Shown here piece by piece: positions 1 through 11,400 of a stretch of DNA of 64,000 nt. The number at the start of each line of letters is the position of its first letter. Position 1 is the first letter of the stretch. The notes beneath the pieces are model-generated. The model was not told where the DNA came from. It did no database searches and saw nothing but the letters and a program-made list of their open reading frames with translations. This DNA comes from Paraherbaspirillum soli (GTDB lineage Bacteria > Pseudomonadota > Gammaproteobacteria > Burkholderiales > Burkholderiaceae_D), in assembly GCF_042654985.1 (NCBI RefSeq), contig NZ_JBHSMT010000023.1, forward strand, positions 1 through 64,000. Reading direction: 5' to 3'. The translations under genes and the position numbers were made by a program.

Positions 1-368
1 GCCTGCACGCCGATCACGAGGGGCCGACCCTCATCTTCAATAAAGCATCGCAGCGGCCGATACTTCGGCTTTTGCGTTCTTGACACACGGCGGCAGATAG
101 TGGAGTTAGAAGACCGGTGCCAATGGAGAAATGCCGGCAGCCCTCGAAGGGGCTCCCCGCTACCGCCGCCCGCTGAAGGCGCAACAGTAGACACACGAAC
201 CGCATTGCGCGGTTTGTGTGCATTGGCATCCAGGCTTCTAAACCTTATCCCTGATTTTTGTTCTCAGGGACGGAAGCGACTATAGACGCTATCGAACGCT
301 ATGGCAATTATTAGCGTCCTGCTATTTTTAGATGTGCTGCGGGAAACCGATTTGATCCCGTTGAATAT
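1..368. other. Region without a supported gene
   Basis: I see no convincing gene here. The short open frames on both strands lack ribosome binding sites and recognisable motifs. The last hundred bases become AT-rich and lead into a minus-strand terminator hairpin, so this is probably the intergenic space beyond the CDI locus. Confidence 0.5.
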
Positions 369-394
369 AAAAAAACCCAGCGCAAGGCTGGGTT
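369..394 (-). terminator. Rho-independent terminator (minus strand)
   Basis: An 8-bp perfect stem (AACCCAGC / GCTGGGTT) with a 5-base loop is followed, reading the minus strand, by a run of seven T. It is placed to end transcripts arriving from the minus-strand genes to its right (the gene at 638-1441 and possibly the CDI operon). The 240 bases between it and that gene hold no clear reading frame. Confidence 0.75.
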
Positions 395-637
395 GTGGTT
401 AGGTGCCCCGAATCGGTACGTTTGGCTGTAACTAGGCGACGTTATCCCGATTCTTGGGTTACGTAAGAGCACGGCAGCCGTGCAACTTCAAAGTAATCCG
501 TGATGTCTCCGCGTCAGTTAGCAGCGCTTCGTTACGAACCAGGCAGACACCCATTGCCAACAATAGATAAACGAAGAGCCGCAAATCGCAGCCCTTCTGT
601 TTATTGCCAATACTTATTTTCCTTTACGTAGCTTTCC

Positions 638-1441
638 TTAGCCACCGTATAAAACAGTCCTGAGGTTGTTTTGAATACCTTCTGTGCTCTCATCGAAGAA
701 GCCGTGCTCAGAGGCGACCACATAAATAACTCCGTTCCCCTCAGATCGCACATCAAGCCAGTCAGAAGAAAGCAAAGTGTCTTTTCGAGTTTCGCCAACA
801 TACTTCCAGAATGGCATGCCAAGCCACATAGTTGAACCGATGGCCTCTACATAGCCCGAATGCAGCGACCAGCGACCAGGATTATTGGATGTATCAATTT
901 CAATCTGTTCTAGAGGCGGGGGCAAGCCATTTGATTTTGTCGGCAAATGCGAAAAACTGCGCCCAACTGCTTCATATTGAAGCGGGTCCTTCGCATTTTG
1001 CCAATAGTCATACTCGACGTCCGATACCCACGCTTGAACAAATCCATCTTCAGTTAGAAACGGGGTAACCCAATCTGCCCAAGACGTTATCGAGCCAGCA
1101 TTAATTTCCTCAATCGAGATGAAGCAATGTTTGAGGGCGGGTACTGAGCCAGCGCGAAATGAAAATCCTCCAGCCTCTGCCGTTCTACCCCACGTACCAC
1201 GCTTTTCAACTAATTTTAGGAATGATTCGGCGGAGTACTTTTTCTCACGCTCAATGAACTCCATAGGCATATGCAAGTGCCGCATGATGCCAATAATCAT
1301 CCGTAATGCCTGAATCTCGCTGAAGCCACCTGCGGTAATAAGTCGGCCCAATTTGTTAATGCCGATCTGAATTTCCTCAACGTCAAATTCGCAATCTAGC
1401 TCAAAGACTATATCCAGCTTCTGTCGCCTGTGTTCGCTCAT
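638..1441 (-). CDS. Hypothetical protein, possible immunity protein of the CDI locus
   Basis: A 267-residue soluble, acidic protein with no signal peptide or membrane segment. I do not recognise it firmly. The tryptophan-rich middle and C-terminal half (SWADWVTPF, MPFWKYVG, and a final segment resembling GxIYVVASE...) faintly recalls polymorphic-toxin immunity families such as Imm52, but this is an impression, not a match. Position supports a link: it is the last gene on the minus strand after cdiA, cdiI and a 94-residue gene, in the same AT-rich patch that sets the toxin end of this locus apart from the GC-rich surroundings. It is separated from its neighbour by about 290 AT-rich bases, so it may have its own promoter. 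It could equally be an unrelated passenger gene. Confidence 0.6.
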   Translation of the reverse strand: MSEHRRQKLDIVFELDCEFDVEEIQIGINKLGRLITAGGFSEIQALRMIIGIMRHLHMPMEFIEREKKYSAESFLKLVEKRGTWGRTAEAGGFSFRAGSVPALKHCFISIEEINAGSITSWADWVTPFLTEDGFVQAWVSDVEYDYWQNAKDPLQYEAVGRSFSHLPTKSNGLPPPLEQIEIDTSNNPGRWSLHSGYVEAIGSTMWLGMPFWKYVGETRKDTLLSSDWLDVRSEGNGVIYVVASEHGFFDESTEGIQNNLRTVLYGG

Positions 1442-1731
1442 TTGAATTCTTTAATAATTACAGTCACATTGTTCTTGGCACCGTATTGGATTAACGACTG
1501 TAAAAAAACCCAATATCCTACTGAATAAACTCAACGAAATATCACAGAGCCAAGTAGCTGGCGGAACGTATTCTTATTACGAATCTGGCGGGTTGATAAA
1601 GTCATGTCATTAATCAAGTAAATTAATTAATGACGAAACATCATATGAAAAATCAAGAAAATTCATTCAACATCATGACGATAACGGAATCAGTCGATCA
1701 AAAATATTTTGAGTAGAATGTTGGATCTTCA

Positions 1732-2016
1732 TTATAATGATTGCAAAATCTTTTGCGCTTCTCGAAGAATGACTTTAGCTTCGAATACCGGCATTTCACT
1801 ACTTGTTTCACTGAACTTTAATGCACTCTCATTGGGAAGTAACTCATCGATTTCCCTTATAAAATCAGCAGCATCAGCATTCTGAAAATAGTAAGAAATT
1901 ACCAAATCATACCAAGGCCGACTCTCTTCAATCTGATGGTTAAGGACAAGCTTACCAAGTACTCTTGTTTTATCTTCAGACAATGAAGATATTAAATCAC
2001 CGACAACAATATCCAA
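1732..2016 (-). CDS. Small acidic protein next to cdiI, possible orphan immunity protein
   Basis: A 94-residue acidic protein of predicted helical character. The frame opens after an in-frame stop and its best start is TTG at 2016; there is no in-frame ATG upstream, so the start is uncertain. It begins 24 bases after the stop of the presumed immunity gene and is as AT-rich as that gene. The family is not recognised. By position it is either part of the toxin-immunity module or a leftover immunity gene from a previous toxin tip, as is common in CDI loci. No catalytic motif, signal peptide or membrane helix is visible. Confidence 0.6.
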   Translation of the reverse strand: MDIVVGDLISSLSEDKTRVLGKLVLNHQIEESRPWYDLVISYYFQNADAADFIREIDELLPNESALKFSETSSEMPVFEAKVILREAQKILQSL

Positions 2017-2040
2017 TTTTTCAATTCATTACGCTTTTGA

Positions 2041-2436
2041 TCATGAGAACCGTTGATAAAAAATACGATCCTCCCAATCGTCCGAATACGCGTCTATGAT
2101 ATGTGCCATCACTGTTGCCATTCGTTGTGAATAGAACTCTTTATTTTCCGAATTAGCAAATGTAAGCACTTCGGGCCATCGCAATTCATGCATGGCGTAT
2201 GAAATCGCAGTACCAGGCAATAGCCGTCCCTTGGTTTCACGCGCTGTTCGATACTTTTGCATAATGCCGACAATAAGTTCTATAAGCTCTTGTCGACATT
2301 CTGCATTGTTCTTAAGAAATTCTAGAAATTCCACATATAGCGGCTCAAGCTGATCTTCACCAAATGTCGGGTCCGAACAAGCAGTTACGATCTTTTGTGA
2401 AATAAATTCAAATTCGCCGATAATAGATTCATTCAT
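2041..2436 (-). CDS. cdiI: Presumed CDI immunity protein
   Basis: A 131-residue (135 if the upstream ATG at 2448 is used) acidic soluble protein of helical composition. The ATG at 2436 overlaps the TGA of cdiA in an ATGA junction and follows a GGGTGAAGAA stretch, so it was preferred; the upstream ATG is 12 bases earlier in frame. Genes that overlap the end of a cdiA and encode a small acidic protein are, from knowledge of CDI systems, the immunity protein that binds and neutralises the toxin tip of the same locus. The sequence family itself is not recognised. Base composition is clearly lower in GC than the body of cdiA, as expected for an exchangeable toxin-immunity cassette. Confidence 0.75.
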   Translation of the reverse strand: MNESIIGEFEFISQKIVTACSDPTFGEDQLEPLYVEFLEFLKNNAECRQELIELIVGIMQKYRTARETKGRLLPGTAISYAMHELRWPEVLTFANSENKEFYSQRMATVMAHIIDAYSDDWEDRIFYQRFS

Positions 2437-5400
2437 TTCTTCACCCATCTTCCCGCGCTAAAGTCATATATTTTTTCAATATATGCATTTTCCGGAACAT
2501 TAAATCCAGCATTTCTAAATGCATTAATAGCAGCCTCCTGCGCCGACGCTCCTTGCGGGAGATAATGACCAGACGCATTATCAAGAGACTTTACTTGACC
2601 TGAAAAAATCCTACCCTCCCCACCCGCGATAATATTCTCACCTTTTGCCAAATCAAAATGTCCAAATAAATTGTCATTTGTCATCCGACCTATTATTAAG
2701 GAGCCGTCCTCCTTCACCACATAGAGAATTTTTCCAGGTGTGCGAAGAGCTTGCTCTGCGTTAAGCAACGGGACAGGCTCGATACTGGATATCTCATCTG
2801 GAAAATGATTAGCAAAAGACGTATATGATTTACCTCCAATAACAACAGTAGTTTCTCCAGCTGTTTTTGCAACCGCACCAGCTTCAGCAAGCCCCGTTAT
2901 TGCCTTCACTGCCCCAACCAGTCTCCCCACCCCTCCGAGGAGACCCGAATAAATATTGAAATCCCTCTCTTGCTGACGAGCCAGCGCCTCCTGATAAGCC
3001 TTCGTCCCCGGATCGGCAATCGCATAAGCAATCGAATCGCCATTGGTGCAACTGGCCGCCGGGCAATCGGCGGCTAACGGGAAGTAGGCATATCCGTTGA
3101 CCGTGGTGGATACTCGATGCGTTCCTTGCGGCGCCGCTGGCAGGTCGCTACTGTAGCTGGTTTGGGTTTGCTTCGGTGCGTTGAAGAAATAAGGACTGTT
3201 CTTGCCGCCGGTCTGCGCAACAATAAAATCCATCAAGTCTTGCGATGGTGGTGTCATTGGCAAACGCTCTATCGTGGTCGTGGAATCGATTCTATCCACG
3301 CCAAACGGCGCGTTTTGCCGCTGGTTATCCGCCAACGACAAATCCGATGTCGGATTGATTGGTCGGCCATTGACATATGTTTCTACCGTACCGGCCGGGA
3401 TAATCACATTGCCATTCTGGTCTTTCAAGCCGCTATACCGCAGCGCGTCGCGAATTTCTTGCTCGCTATAGCGGCCCTTGGCGGCAAGCGTCTTGGCGGT
3501 CGACCGATCCACCGTATGCAACATCCGATTGTTCGTCACCGCATTCGCCGCAATACCCGCCCCGACACTGGCATCCAGCATCGAACCGCCTGTCGCGCCC
3601 GCCACCAGCGCACCGACGCCGGCCGACAGCGCCACCACGGTTTGTATCTGGTTAGCGTTTAACCGTTCCGGATGGAAGCTGCCATCGGCATCGTAAGCTT
3701 GTGGATACAGCTCGCGGCTCAGCACTTGCGCGGCGAGTTCGCCCGATGCAACGGCACCGACACCGGCTGCGGCACTGCTGCCATTGGCGACGGCGAGGAC
3801 AGCGCCCAGCACCGCGTGGGTTAAGAGTTGCGCCGTCTGATTCTCATGACCGGCTTGCGAGAAATAATCGCCAATCGCTTCCGCCGCATACGGCGCGCCG
3901 GCATTAGCCGCAATCTGCCCCACGCCTTGGCCGACACCGCCGCCAACCAAGACTCCGGTCACGACTTTCACCGCACGGGTGTAGTCGCCGGTCGGTCCCC
4001 AGTTCTTGGCTGTTGCTTGGGCATCGCTGGCGGCTTGCTGCGCGTTGTCGCGGGCTTGGGTGGCAAGGGTCAGGGCTTGCTGGGCTTTATTTCTGTCATC
4101 TAGCGTGCTGTTGCTGTCTTTGTTCAGAGCATCCACGGCCTCTTGCGCCCGCGTTACGTCGCTATTGGCCATTTTGAGGTCGTGGTTCGCTTGCTCCCCT
4201 TTCAGTTGCGCTAGCTTGCCTAAATCACCGGCGATTTGCGTGGCGGTCGCAATCACGGTGCTGGCCGCCGCCGCCATCGCCTGCTGATTGTGCATCACGT
4301 TTTTCAGATCGGGCAGGCGCGCAATCGCGGTATTGGCCGTAGCTAAATCGGTATGCGCGCCCAGTCCGGCGGCGCTCGTCATATGTTGGCCGCTGATGTT
4401 GATATGGCCGTCGGTCAGCGTGCCGTAGGTGGTCGAGCTGGCGCTGCCGCTCTCCTGCAACGCCAAGCCGGGGGTGAAATTGGGGTTGGCTGCGCCGCTG
4501 CTGGTTTGCGCCGGCGCTTCGCCGCCGGCTTGTGTCGGCGCGTCGCCTTTGCTGCTATTGCCGCCACCGCTCACGCCGCCCGACAAACTCACCGAATTGG
4601 CCTCGTACTCCATCCGGTTCGCAATGTTCTCGACAGTGAGCGCCTTGGCCGTCAACTCCGACTTGCCGGCATTACTGCTGGCAATCGCACCGCCTTTCAA
4701 GTCCACCGTATCGGCCGTGACGTGATAGCCGCCATCGCCGGCAAACAGGCCCGACTGTTGATTGACCACATGGCTGGTGCCGTTGGCCGTCGATTGCGAC
4801 AAGCTACCCGAGGCTTCCCACGCGGTGCCGATGGAGACCTGGACTCGGCCGCCGATACTGCTCTGTTCGTTGTGCTGGGTCAGCACATCTTGCACCGATT
4901 CGATCGCAAGTCGGCCGCCGACGTTGGCGTTGATCGTGTCGGCTTTGACATCCGCGCCTTTTAACGTGGTGTCGCCCTTCGATTGCAACGTGACGGTGTC
5001 GCCGCTCAAATGCGTGTTGCTATTGGTCGTCGCGCTATTGTTGTAATTGCCGTTGCCGACGTTGGCCGAGATATAGGCGTACACGCCGGTTTGCGCGCCG
5101 ATCGAATAGCCGACGCCGACTTCGAGGCCCGCGTTATGGTTGCTGCCGCTGATCGCGGCGCTGCTCTGGCCGGCGTCGAGCAGGATGTTTTTAGCCGAGT
5201 CCAGCGTCAAGGTTTTACCGGCCGCGATAGATGCGCCGGTAGCGTGGATATCGCCGTCGGTGCTGGTCAAGTTGACGTTGCCGCCGCCCTGGATCGTGCT
5301 GCCCTGGGCCTGGCTGCTGCTGCCCCGGTCCTGGCTATTGGCGCTGGCAAAGCCGATCCCGACTTCGCCCTTGATCAACGCGCCGCTCATGCCGGTGGCG

Positions 5401-8400
5401 GCACTGACCGCTTGGTAGGCGTTCGATGCCGCCGCCAAGCCTTGCATCGCTTGCAGGCGTCCGTCGGATTTCTTCGCGTTCTCGATATTGTTGGCCAGGT
5501 CGATCAGCGGCGAACTGATTCTGGCAAACGCGCCCACTTTGAGACTGGCGCTGCTTTGCTCGTTGCTGCCGGTACTGGCGGCGTTGGTCAGGTCTATCGA
5601 TTTGGCGACGATGTCGATATCGTTCTTGGCCAGCACGGTGCTGGCGCTCTGCGTGTATTTGTCGCCGGCGCTGAGGCTGACATTGCCTTGCAGGCTGGCG
5701 ACGTTGCTGCCGACCTGGGTGACGCCGAGATCGCTGTCATGGCTTTTCTCGGTGTGGTAGCCGGCAAAGCGCTCGGTGTCCGAGATCACCACTTTACCGA
5801 TCGCCTGGTTGTTGCTCTGGTTGGCGTTGTCGAACGTGTTCTGGCCGCTTTGGATCGTCAGGTTTTTGGCGGCGCTGATGTTCAGGTCGTTGTTGACCGC
5901 CAGATTGCTGGCCGTCAGCGTGATGTCGCCGGTGGTCGTCGCCAGCGACGCCTTGCCGCCCACCGACAGGCTGGTGCCGCGGACGGTGTCGGTCGTGCCG
6001 TCGCCATTGCCTTGGCCGTGGAACACCCCCATCGGCAGGCTGCCGCGGTTGTCCATGCTCCAGCCTTTGCTGGAGTTGGTTTGACCCTGGCTTTCCAGCG
6101 TGTGCGCGACATCCAGGTTGATGTTGTCGCGGGCGATCAGCAGCGCATCGCCTTCGGCGCTGAGGCTCGCGCCCTGGCTGGTGATGCTGCCGCCGGTGGC
6201 CAGGATCGTCAGCTTGTTGCCGGCAGTGAGCGTGCTGACCTGGGCGCTGCTGCTGGCGTGGTCCTGGTTGCCGCTGGCGCTGCGCGAGCCGGCTTGCACC
6301 ACCACCGGCGTCATCGCCGCCAGCGAGCCGTCGGCCATCGCATCGGCATGCTTGCTGCTGCGGCCCAGGAAACTGGTGCTCTTGTTGTTGCTGGCGCTTT
6401 GTTGATAGGCGTCCTTGAAGGCAGCGAGAGGGTTGAACGTCGCCCCGACCGATAGTCCGCTCGAGCTTGATTGTTGCGCCCCGTATTCGACGCTGGTGTT
6501 TTGCGCGGCGCTGAGGTCGACGTTTTGCGCGATCAGCGTCAGATCCTTGCCGGCGCCGAGGTCGGAGGCGACCACGCGCAATTGCTGGCCGGCCTGGATC
6601 CGCGTGCTGCCGTTCTGCGAGGCGACGCTGGAGCCGTGTTGCGTCACAGTGTCCTCGCTATGCTGACTGTTGCCGCTGGCTTTGCCGAAGCCGACGCTGG
6701 CGACCCCGGCCGAGAAGCCCCCGGTGATGCCGGATTTGCTCTCTGCCCGGCTCGCTTCCGTGTGACTGGTGTCTTGCGCCGAGACGATCGCGACATTGCC
6801 CTTAGTGGCGGTCAGCGTCACATCGTTCGTACCGGCGATATTGCTGCCGGTCACACCAATATCTCGACCGGCCTGAACCACCACCGAATCGCCCGACAAG
6901 GTGCTGCCGATGGCGGTCGTGGTGTGCACCGTGTCTTGCGAGCGGCTGGATGACGACGACAGCATCCCATGCGACGTCGTGTGGATCGCTTGATCGAGGC
7001 TGGTGCTTTGGTCCACGCTGCCGAGCTTGACGTCGCGCCCGGCCGCCGCTACCAACTGGCCGCCGGCGCTGGCGTAGGCCGCCGCGGCGTTGATGTCTTG
7101 CCCGGCGTTTAACACCAGTTTGCCGCCGGCTTGGACGGTGCTGCCATTGACCTGGGTCTGGCCTTCGTTCAGGTGGTTGTCGCTGTTGTAGCGGACGTTG
7201 GAGACGCTTTGCGTGGTCGCGGCCGTCAGGTTGAGGTCGCGCCCGGCGACCAATGCCGCGTCGCCGGTGGTCGTGACCGCTGCCGCTGCCAGGTTGAGGT
7301 CGCGCCCGGCTTGTACCGATAACTGATCGGCGTTGATGCTGGCGACCGGACCCAGTCCGATGTTGGTGCCGTTTTTGCTGGATGCCGAGACGGTATTGGT
7401 GTTCATCGTGACATCCCGTCCAGCCAGGATGCCGACGCGGTGGCCTGAAATGTTGCCGCCGTTGTTCAGGATGTCGTTTTGCGCGACCAAGACCGTATTG
7501 CCGTCTTTGGCGGTGCTACGGATGTTGCCGCTGTTGGCGATGTCGTCGGCATGCACGATCAGGTTATTCGAGGCTTGCAGCGTGCCGCCGTTGTTCAGGC
7601 TGCCGTTGAGCTTGAGGTCAATGTCCTTGCCCGAGATCAAAGCGCCGGTCGGCGCGATGTCGCCGGCATCGGCGCGGGTCAGGTAGACCACCGGCGCCAA
7701 TACCTGGGTATGGCTGCCGTCCGGCAGGGTCACGTCTTGCGCCACCAGCCACACGATGTCCGAGGTCAATGCCGCCATTTGCGCGGCGCTCAGCGCAATG
7801 CCGGGGCTGAGCTGGAATTGCGCGGCGCTGGCGATGCCGGCATCCATCAATGCTTTGTACTGTTCTTCGTTGCTGGCGTAGCTGCCGAGGTAGCGTTTGC
7901 CGGTCAGTTGCGTGATCTGGTCGTTGATCAGCTTTTGTTCATAGAAACCGTCGCCCAGGCGCTTTTGCGTCTTTTGCGGATCGATCGCCAGGCGGCCCAA
8001 TAGGTAGTCGCTGGAGATGAAGTGTTGGTAGTTGGTGAACTTGGGATCGGTTTCGACCAGGTAAGGCTGGTTCGGCTGGGCGTGCACGATGAACAGCTGG
8101 TTGTTCGGCAGCACCAGGTTCGGCAATGGCGATCCGGCGCTACCTATGGTTTGACGGCTGCCGCTGATGGCGGTATTGGCGCCGGCGCTGCCGCTTGCTG
8201 CGCCGACTGCATTGGCGTTGGCGCTGCCTACTGTATGACCTGACTGATTGGCGCTCAAGGCGCTGCCGGCTACGCTCGCCAGCGCGCTGGTGCCGACGGT
8301 GTTGCCGACTGCCTGGTTGGGGCCGGTCACGGGCCGGGTGTTGTCTTGCGTGCTCCAGACTTGCAGCGCCAGCGGGCTCGACGGCAACGGCACATCGTAG

Positions 8401-11400
8401 GCGGCGCCGTTGTTGTCTTTGATGTAGTGGTTTTGATGGGGATGGCCGTCGACCCAGTGATAGTAGTTCTCGCCGGCCGTCATCTGCTGGGTGGTGTCGA
8501 TTTCGCCGGTGGCGCCGATGTTGTTGATGGCGCCGGTACTGCCGCTGATAGTGCCGCCGGCAATGATCGTGCTCTTGTCGTTGGTGACCGTGCCCGACAA
8601 CAGCATGCTGCCGCCGGCGCTGATCTTGCCGGGGTCGCTGCTCTTGACCACGGTTTGCTGGACGATCTGGTTGTAGTCGCGTTTGTAGAATTTTTCGAAG
8701 CGGCTGCCGTCCGGCAGTATCAGGACCCTGCCGCCGTCGCCGCTATCGCCCCAGGTGACTTGGTCCGGGGTGTACCAGGTGCCGTCTATCCACGAGCGGT
8801 ATTGCGTCACGTGTTTGGTTTGCGTCGGGTCGACTTGCAGCTCGGTCGCAAAGTGATTGTTCTGGTTGGTCAGCGCCGCCGTTTGCAGCCGCAGCGCGCC
8901 GCCGGCGTCGATGGTGGCGGAGGCGTTGAGAATATTGGCGGCGTTGCCGATGGCTTGATTATTCGCATCCAGCGCCCCGCCCAGGGCCATGTCGCCCAGG
9001 CTTTGCAGCAGCGCGTGTTCGCGGTTGGTGATTTGCTGTGCGCCGATTTGCAGCGTGTTGCGCGCGGCGATGACGGCATCGGCGTCGTTGGTCAACGTCT
9101 GCGCGCCCAGTGCGATGTCGTTGCCGTAAATCCGGCCGCTGTTGGCGATGCCGTTGGCGGCGTGGATCACGGTCGCACCATTGCCGGCATTGATCAGGCC
9201 GCCGCTTTGATTGGCGACATTGACGGCGTTCAAGGTCAGGTTGCGCACCGCTGAGAAATTGCCGGTATTGCTGAAGTTGCCGCTGATAGCAAAGTTCAGG
9301 TCGCGGTTGGCGCTGATCGCGTTGCCCGCCGTGTTGGTGTAGTCGCCTTGCAAATTGATGGTCGCATCTTGCCCGGCAATCACCGCGCCGTCGCCGGCCA
9401 GTGTATTGGCGGTGAGGCTCAGATTGCGCTTGCTGGCGATGCTGCCCAAGGTGTTGGTCAGGATGCCGCTGGTCGATAGGCCGAGGTCGCCGCCTGCGCC
9501 AGCGGTGCTGCCGATCAGGCCGGCGGTATTGTCGAGGCTGGCGGCGTTCAGATTGAGGTTGCCGGCGGCGCCGATATTGCCGCCGACGTTGGTCAGCACG
9601 GCTGCGGCTTGATTGAGCTGTAGATTGTTAGCGGCGTACAGTTTGCCGCCGTTGTTGTTGAGGCCGTTGCTGGTATTGAGCGTCAGGTTGCCGGCGGCGA
9701 CGACTTGGCCGTGCTGGCTGTTGTCCAGGTTGGCAGCGGTCAGCGCTACGTCGCCATTGCCGCCTATCGTGCCGCGATCAGCTGTGTTGGCGGCATTGGT
9801 GTTGATGATCCGGCTGCCGCCGTTGACCTGAGTCAGACCGCTGCCGTTGTTGGCGATGCGGCCCGCTGTATTGTCCAGACTGCTGCCGGAGACCGTCAGC
9901 GTCGCGGCGCTGCCATTGGCTTCGATGCGGCCATTGTTGTTCAGCAGCGCGCCGCTGGCGCTGGCGCTGAGGTCGGCGACGCTCTGGATGACGCCGCCGG
10001 TATTGGTCAATTGACCGTTGGCTTGCAAGGTCAACGCGTCCTTGGCGTAGAACGTGCCGCCGCTGTTGTCGACTGCGCCGGCGTTGATGTTGACGGCGCC
10101 GGCACTGCCGATAAAGCCGCCTATGCCGTTGGCAACGCCATTGTTGATGCCTTGTGCGGTGGTGATGGACAGCGGCGCTGCGCCGACGCTTTGCACGGTG
10201 CCGGCAGTGTTGGTCAGGCTGTTGGCGTTGATCGCGAGACCGGTTTGCGTGCCTTCGATTTTGCCGGCGCTGTTGTTGACGTTGCCTGCGGCTTGCACCG
10301 TCAGGTGACTGCCGCCCAGGTAGCCGCCGGCGCTGTTGTCGAGGTCGCCGCGGGTTGCGGTGACGGTGCTGGGCAGTTGCCCGGAGATGCTGCCGCCTTG
10401 GTTGTTGATGCTGGCGGCGCTGATGTTGGCCGCGCCGTTGCTGCCTATGTTGCCCTTGTGATTGCTCAGCGTGCCGCTGCCGTTGCCGGCATTGACGGTC
10501 AAAGTGCCGCTGCCGGCATGGGCGATCGTGCCGCCGTCGTTGTTCAAGGTTTGCGGGGTCAGCGACAGGTCGTTGCTATTGGTTTGAATCAGGCCGCCGC
10601 TGCTGTTGTCCAGTGCATTGGCCACCGCGATGGTGCTGGCGGCGCTGCCCAGTTGCAGCAGTTGACCGGATTGATTGCTCAGGTTGCTGCTGTTGACGGT
10701 GAGTTGATCGGCGCTGATTTTGCCGTGGCTGTTATCGAGTTGGGGAATGCCCAGCGCGACGCTGGCGGCATCGACCACGCCACCGTTGTTTTTGAAATTG
10801 GCGGCATTGGCTTGCAGCGTTTTACCAGCAGCCAGACGGCCGTTGCTGTTGTCTAGCGTATTGCCGACATTGGCCGTCAGATTGTTGCTGGCGGTGATTT
10901 TGCCGCCGTTGCTGGCGTTGACCGCATTGATCGTGACATCACCGTTGCCGCCGATGATGCCGCCGGCATCGCCGTTGGCAGTCGTTCCGGCAACGTTGGT
11001 CAATTGGCCGCTGCTGGTCAGGGTCAAGCCGTCGGCGCTGAGTGAAACGATGCGGCCGGCGTGGTTGTCGATGTCGCCGCCGCTCACGGTCAGCGCGGCG
11101 CCGGATTGCAGCGTGCCTTGCTGGTTGCCTATGGCGCCGGTGGCGTGGACCGTGCTGCTGCCGACTGAGCTCAGCATGCCGCCTTGATTGTCGACGCTGG
11201 CGGTGGTGATGCTGAGCTGGCCGTTGCCGGCGATGCTGCCGCCGTGGTTGACCAGCGCGCCGGTGTTGATCGCGAGTTGCCCTGCGCCGGCATGGTTGAT
11301 GTGGCCCTGGTTGTTGCTCAGGCTGCCGGTTTGCAGGGTCAGGTTTTGGGCGTTGACGGTCAGGGTGCCGCCGCTGTTGTCGAGCAGGCCGCTGGTGGCG

